Assembly: GCA_045402695.1 (NCBI GenBank)
Contig: JAWPNA010000114.1
Span: 1-9,487, forward strand
Reading direction: 5' to 3'
Source: JAWPNA01 sp045402695
GTDB lineage: Bacteria; Acidobacteriota; Polarisedimenticolia; JACPZX01; DASXTC01
DNA length: 9,487 nucleotides
Below the pieces are notes generated by a model. That model did not search any database. It saw only the letters and a program-made list of their open reading frames with translations, and was not told the DNA's origin. Positions within the stretch are counted from its first letter, which is position 1. Every line of letters starts with the position of its first letter. This document shows, in pieces, positions 6,941-9,487 of the stretch. Both the position numbers and the translations under genes were made by a program.

Positions 6941-7561
6941 TTACTTTCTGCCCTTCTTCTTCATCGCGGCCTTCTCGGCCGCCTCGGTCAGCTTCGTCGC
7001 GATGTCGGATGCCGACTGAGTGATGCTGGTGGCCTTGCTGGAGGCGCCCTTGTAGTCCTCGCTGGAGATGAGGTTCCGAACCTCTCCTAGGGACTGATCG
7101 AGGCCGTCCAGATCGGAGGTGAAGAGCTGGATGTCGGCCCGGGTGTCCTTGGTCACGGGAGCCTTGCTGAGGGCGTCGCGCGCGCTCTGGATCGCGGCGG
7201 TGGCTTCCTGCAGCTTCATGTTGGCCTCGTTCTTCGCGGCCTCCTTGGCGGCGACAGCGGCCTGCTTCGCCTTGGCGGCGTCGTTCTTGGCCTGGACGAA
7301 CATCTCCTTCGCCTTGTCGTAATTCCTCATGAGGGCGAAGCGCTGGTTCTGCGCCTCGACTTCCTGGTTGGCCTGATCGAGCGCGCTCTTGGCCGCCTGG
7401 TAGTCGCTGGATGCCCACTTGTCGGCCTGCGTCGTGTTGCGGGCTTCATCGAGGGCGGCCTGGGCTTCCTTCATCTCCATCTCCGGAGGCTTGGCGCATC
7501 CCGCAAAGACCACGGCAAAAACGAGCAGGCTGCTCGCGAGCAACAACTTCCTGGTTCTCAT
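6941..7561 (-). CDS. Alanine-rich helical lipoprotein (DUF4398-like)
   Basis: A 206-residue lipoprotein. The signal has a basic start (MRTRK), a hydrophobic core (6-19) and the lipobox VFAGC with C22 as the lipidated residue; the residue after it is Ala, which is compatible with outer-membrane sorting. Residues 28-135 are a nearly continuous Ala/Lys/Glu/Gln helix with repeated A-x-x-x-A spacing, and 141-200 are two more helices. The tail is basic (KKKGRK). The pattern resembles the DUF4398 family of envelope lipoproteins often found beside OmpA or YkuD genes; this is my assignment by pattern. The basic C-terminus recalls Lpp, whose terminal Lys is the attachment point to peptidoglycan, so this protein could be a substrate of the neighbouring transpeptidases, which is inference. 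AGGAGG lies about 10 bases before ATG 7561, a very strong ribosome site that fits an abundant structural protein. Confidence 0.85.
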   Translation of the reverse strand: MRTRKLLLASSLLVFAVVFAGCAKPPEMEMKEAQAALDEARNTTQADKWASSDYQAAKSALDQANQEVEAQNQRFALMRNYDKAKEMFVQAKNDAAKAKQAAVAAKEAAKNEANMKLQEATAAIQSARDALSKAPVTKDTRADIQLFTSDLDGLDQSLGEVRNLISSEDYKGASSKATSITQSASDIATKLTEAAEKAAMKKKGRK

Positions 7562-7819
7562 TTCTTCTCTCCTCCTGTCGGCGTCTCCGTGTTCGGGGGC
7601 GCCTCGTCAACGTGAGTTGCGGGGCAAGCACTGCGTTAAAGTCGTGTATGTACTCCAGCCACCCCCGCGCGTCGTGCGCGAGTTGGAACGAACGAGCACT
7701 GATCTTGAGTCCGGGATTTACTGCGGGCACCTGGGCGGCCCCAGGGCCCCCTTCGAGCGCTCTGCGACCTCTGCACGCTCAGTGCCTATCTATTGTGGAG
7801 TCACTGACGCATCGTTTAT

Positions 7820-7920
7820 GGCCTTCAATCCGGGTCCCCCGAGTGGATCCCGGTGAGGCGAGTTGCATGATACCCGATGCGGCCAAGCTAATTCAAGGCC
7901 TCAATTCGGGACCCCTGGGC
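7820..7920. repeat. Imperfect direct repeat pair, 77-base period
   Basis: The stretch at 7820-7843 (GGCCTTCAATCCGGGTCCCC...) recurs at 7897-7920 (GGCCTCAATTCGGGACCCC...). Apart from one missing T, about 17 of 20 positions agree. The units lie 77 bases apart in the gene-free region next to the tRNAs. They could be remnants of a duplication, but chance cannot be excluded. Confidence 0.3.
7867..7896 (-). promoter_or_regulatory. Candidate sigma-70 type promoter toward the lipoprotein gene
   Basis: On the minus strand TTGAAT (7891-7896) and TATCAT (7867-7872) are separated by 18 bases. They match four and five of six consensus bases respectively (TTGACA, TATAAT). The promoter points toward the envelope cluster but is about 300 bases before the first start codon. 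No better pair was found closer to 7561. It also lies downstream of the tRNA genes, so it could simply be chance in a less GC-rich patch. Confidence 0.35.
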
Positions 7921-7979
7921 AGCCTCCAGTCTGCCCGGATGGCGCGCGAGCGGGTCCTTAGGAGCGGAAGGCTGGAGGC

Positions 7980-8053
7980 TGGAGGCGGCGACCGGAATCG
8001 AACCGGTGGTGAAGGTTTTGCAGACCTCTGCCTTACCGCTTGGCTACGCCGCC
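7980..8053 (-). tRNA. tRNA-Cys (anticodon GCA)
   Basis: The minus strand folds as a full cloverleaf. The acceptor is GGCGGCG (8053-8047) paired with CGCCGCC (7990-7984), and the D-arm carries AGCGGTAA. The anticodon loop CTGCAAA gives anticodon GCA between GAGGT and ACCTT, and the T-arm is CCGGTTCGATTCCGG. The discriminator is U, the identity base for bacterial tRNA-Cys, and CCA (7982-7980) is encoded. The body is 71 bases, the usual short length for tRNA-Cys. It follows tRNA-Gly by 86 bases with no clear terminator between them, so co-transcription is likely. The Gly-Cys pairing is also seen in other bacteria. Confidence 0.96.
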
Positions 8054-8139
8054 CCTTGGCTCCAGGCTTCACCAGCGACTGTCCGCTCCGGGGGCAGGCG
8101 TTCCATACATACCGGGGCGGCGGGAGTCGGTGAGGAAGG

Positions 8140-8214
<75 letters not shown>

Positions 8215-8226
8215 TCGCGCCGCGTT

Positions 8227-8255
8227 GTTATAACAGACGTTCGGGGCACTGTCAA
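8227..8255 (-). promoter_or_regulatory. Near-consensus sigma-70 promoter of the tRNA-Gly/tRNA-Cys unit
   Basis: On the minus strand a perfect TTGACA (8250-8255) and TATAAC (8227-8232) are separated by the optimal 17 bases. The expected start point lies only a few bases before the mature 5' end of tRNA-Gly at 8214. This is the strongest promoter in the window, as expected for stable RNA genes, and it begins 25 bases after the stop of the yraN-like gene. Confidence 0.85.
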
Positions 8256-8280
8256 ACGCACGGCGGGCGTTCCTTGGCGC

Positions 8281-8655
8281 TCAGGAAGCGGGGCGAAAGG
8301 CGTCCTCGAAGTGATCGAGAATGGGCTCGTGGCCGCCTCTCCACATGATCGCGATGACATCGAACCGACATGGCGAGTCTCCAGGAAGATGCGAGGAGAT
8401 GTATTCGGCCGCGACTCTGCCAAGCCGGGCCTGCTTCCCCGGATGCACCGCCTCCGCGGGAGTGCCGAACTCCGTGCTCCGGCGAGCCTTGACCTCGACG
8501 AACACGAGCGTGCCGTCTCCCGACGCCGCGATCAGGTCCACTTCACCGGAGCGTGTTCTATACCGCCGCTGAAGGATGCGATACCCCTTCGACACGAGGA
8601 ATCGGGCGGCGAGGTCCTCGGCGTCCATGCCCAGTTGCTGCGCGCTCGGGGGCAT
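8281..8655 (-). CDS. yraN: YraN / UPF0102 family nuclease-fold protein
   Basis: A 124-residue cytoplasmic protein with the typical length and order of the UPF0102 family, whose fold is that of Holliday-junction resolvases and restriction enzymes. Visible landmarks are E13 in DAEDLAARFL, GYRILQRRYR (24-33), and the metal-binding set E38/D40 (SGEVDLIA) and E54-x-K56 (FVEVKAR), which is the PD-(D/E)xK core. FGTPAEAV and K74 (63-74) and CRFDVIAI (96-103) follow. The biological role of the family is still poorly defined; DNA processing is the usual guess. ATG 8655 starts 7 bases after the Spy-like gene's stop, so the two share an mRNA; the ribosome site is weak and coupling is likely. The frame extended to 8937 is antisense-frame noise inside the upstream gene. 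Confidence 0.93.
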   Translation of the reverse strand: MPPSAQQLGMDAEDLAARFLVSKGYRILQRRYRTRSGEVDLIAASGDGTLVFVEVKARRSTEFGTPAEAVHPGKQARLGRVAAEYISSHLPGDSPCRFDVIAIMWRGGHEPILDHFEDAFRPAS

Positions 8656-8662
8656 CCAGAAC

Positions 8663-9247
8663 TCAGGGACGGCCTGGAGGCGGGATGCGGCGCTGCCCCA
8701 AGGGCCCGGGGGGGCGGCCCTCGCCTGGGGACGGTCCGCCGCCCGGGCCCATCCGGCGCAAGCGCTCCTGCATCTCGTGGCGGAAACGCTCCTGGAAGAC
8801 GACGAACCTGGCCTGCTGCCGCGGCGTGAGCGCCGCGCGAATGGTGTCCCTGGCCTTGATCTCCTCCTGGCGGAAGTCCCGGTCGAGCGCATCGAGCTGA
8901 TCGAGGAGCCGGGCCGTCTCCGCGTCGTCGCCCGCATCCTCCTCCACGAGCGGCATGAGCTTCATGAGGGTCAGGCGGCGCTTCTTCATCATCTGCCGCC
9001 GTGAGTTGTTGAGCTCCTCCACCGCGGGAATCACCTTGCGCTCCTGGTCGTCGGTGAGGTCCAGAAAGCGCTTCATCTTGGCGATCATGTAGATCTCAAC
9101 GGTCTCCTGGAGGTCCTCGCGCATCGACTCGTCGTCGCCCGGCAGGTCCGGCCCAGCCTGTCGCGCGGAGACGTGGCCAGGCTGGAAGAACAGGAGCGCC
9201 GCCATCGAACCGACCGCCGCCCAGCGTGACATCCTCGAGGACCTCAT
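8663..9247 (-). CDS. Spy/CpxP-like periplasmic protein with LTxxQ motifs
   Basis: A 194-residue secreted protein. The signal peptide has basic residues 1-8, a hydrophobic core (9-22) and likely cleavage after V-S-A at 28. The mature part is all-helical and very rich in Arg, Met, Gln and Glu. It contains two LTxxQ-type motifs, LTDDQ (64-68) and LTPRQQARF (140-148), which mark the Spy/CpxP/metal-sensor superfamily; in E. coli these act as periplasmic chaperones or stress sensors. The tail after 166 is Gly/Pro-rich and probably disordered. Cys is absent. AAGGAG lies about 10 bases before ATG 9247, which decides the start over the longer arginine-rich frame. It follows the partial gene at the right edge by 35 bases. 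In many genomes such proteins sit behind ECF sigma and anti-sigma genes, which may be what lies outside this window. Confidence 0.85.
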   Translation of the reverse strand: MRSSRMSRWAAVGSMAALLFFQPGHVSARQAGPDLPGDDESMREDLQETVEIYMIAKMKRFLDLTDDQERKVIPAVEELNNSRRQMMKKRRLTLMKLMPLVEEDAGDDAETARLLDQLDALDRDFRQEEIKARDTIRAALTPRQQARFVVFQERFRHEMQERLRRMGPGGGPSPGEGRPPGPLGQRRIPPPGRP

Positions 9248-9282
9248 CACTGACTCCTTTTGATGGGACTGCGTTTTCCTCT

Positions 9283-9486
9283 TCAACACTGCTCCGCGGC
9301 GAGCTGCGCGCGCAGGCGGGCCGCCTGAGGAGCGGACAGGCCTTGCAGCAGCCCTGCGACGTCGTCTTCGACCCACAGGTATCCATCCCCCGCCGGGCGG
9401 TAGATCTCCTCGATCGCCTGGATCAGGTCGGCGGGATCGATCTCCGGCAGGTTCACCGTCGACGACCGCGGCGAGCCGACCGCCGG
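9283..9486 (-). CDS. Unrecognised protein, C-terminal 67 residues (start outside window)
   Basis: A frame open from the right edge to a TGA at 9283-9285. It has no start codon in the window that would be chosen. The residues read naturally: VNLPEIDPADLIQAIEEIYR (11-30), then PAGDGYLWVEDDVAGLLQGL (31-50), then an Ala/Arg/Gln helix (51-65) and a terminal Cys. The pattern is helix, short strand, helix, helix, with a strong GC-rich third-position bias. I do not recognise the family. The position just before a Spy/CpxP-like gene would suit an anti-sigma or associated small regulatory protein, but nothing in the residues proves this. Confidence 0.65.
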   Translation of the reverse strand, partial: PAVGSPRSSTVNLPEIDPADLIQAIEEIYRPAGDGYLWVEDDVAGLLQGLSAPQAARLRAQLAAEQC

Positions 9487-9487
9487 G

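Larger units (their letters stand above)
7562..7979. other. Gene-free stretch between the envelope cluster and tRNA-Cys
   Basis: I find no convincing gene in these 418 bases. Minus-strand contents, in order of transcription, are a possible hairpin after tRNA-Cys (7917-7936), an imperfect repeat unit at 7897-7920, a candidate promoter at 7867-7896, the second repeat unit at 7820-7843, and the strong ribosome site of the lipoprotein gene at about 7570-7577. If the candidate promoter is the real one, the lipoprotein mRNA has a 5' leader of roughly 300 bases. Open frames here lack a ribosome site and do not read like natural proteins. Confidence 0.6.

Noticed and set aside
6807..7418. 5' extension of the lipoprotein transpeptidase frame to 7418
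   Set aside because: This part overlaps the lipoprotein gene on the same strand in another frame and would bury the lipobox inside the protein.
7446..7730. 94-codon minus-strand frame starting at a GTG upstream of the lipoprotein
   Set aside because: The first 40 residues look almost natural, but the frame then enters the lipoprotein gene out of frame as Arg-rich noise, and no ribosome site precedes the GTG.
7411..8133. 240-codon plus-strand open frame across the gene-free stretch and tRNA-Cys
   Set aside because: It runs antisense through a tRNA gene and the lipoprotein start and has no ribosome site or recognisable sequence.
8656..8937. 5' extension of the yraN-like gene
   Set aside because: It is an Arg/Ser-rich frame inside the Spy-like gene; YraN proteins start close to the AEDLA motif.

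Overview
The window comes from a high-GC, Gram-negative (diderm) bacterium. The evidence is two lipoproteins with lipobox signal peptides, a Spy/CpxP-like periplasmic protein, two L,D-transpeptidases and a strong GC bias throughout. The phylum cannot be fixed from the sequence. The gene mix would suit an uncultured lineage such as Acidobacteriota, Eisenbacteria or Myxococcota, but that is a guess. No insertion sequence, integrase, phage gene or CRISPR array is visible, so this looks like ordinary chromosomal housekeeping and envelope DNA.

Left part (1-4019). The 3' end of an HNH endonuclease-domain gene (+) enters from the left edge and overlaps, tail to tail, a small unrecognised gene on the minus strand (325-837). 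A 123-base divergent spacer carries several GATGAC elements. It is followed by a two-gene plus-strand operon: a PLP-dependent trans-sulfuration/gamma-lyase family enzyme (961-2193), then the carbon-starvation/pyruvate transporter cstA (2193-4019), joined by a TGATG stop-start overlap.

Middle part (4005-7561, all minus strand). This is a cell-envelope cluster, read from high to low coordinates: an alanine-rich helical lipoprotein; a lipoprotein L,D-transpeptidase with a helical N-terminal region resembling that lipoprotein; a membrane-anchored L,D-transpeptidase of a different active-site subtype; and a secreted, cysteine-free protein translationally coupled to it by an ATGA overlap. A GC-rich hairpin and a possible 20-codon leader ORF lie between the first two. 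Together they look like a peptidoglycan cross-linking or lipoprotein-attachment module. This is the most interesting part of the window.

Right part (7562-9487, all minus strand). A roughly 420-base gene-free stretch follows, then tRNA-Cys(GCA) and tRNA-Gly(GCC), both with encoded CCA ends and served by a near-consensus promoter. Upstream of these is an operon of a partial unrecognised gene running off the right edge, a Spy/CpxP-like LTxxQ periplasmic protein, and a YraN/UPF0102 nuclease-fold protein.
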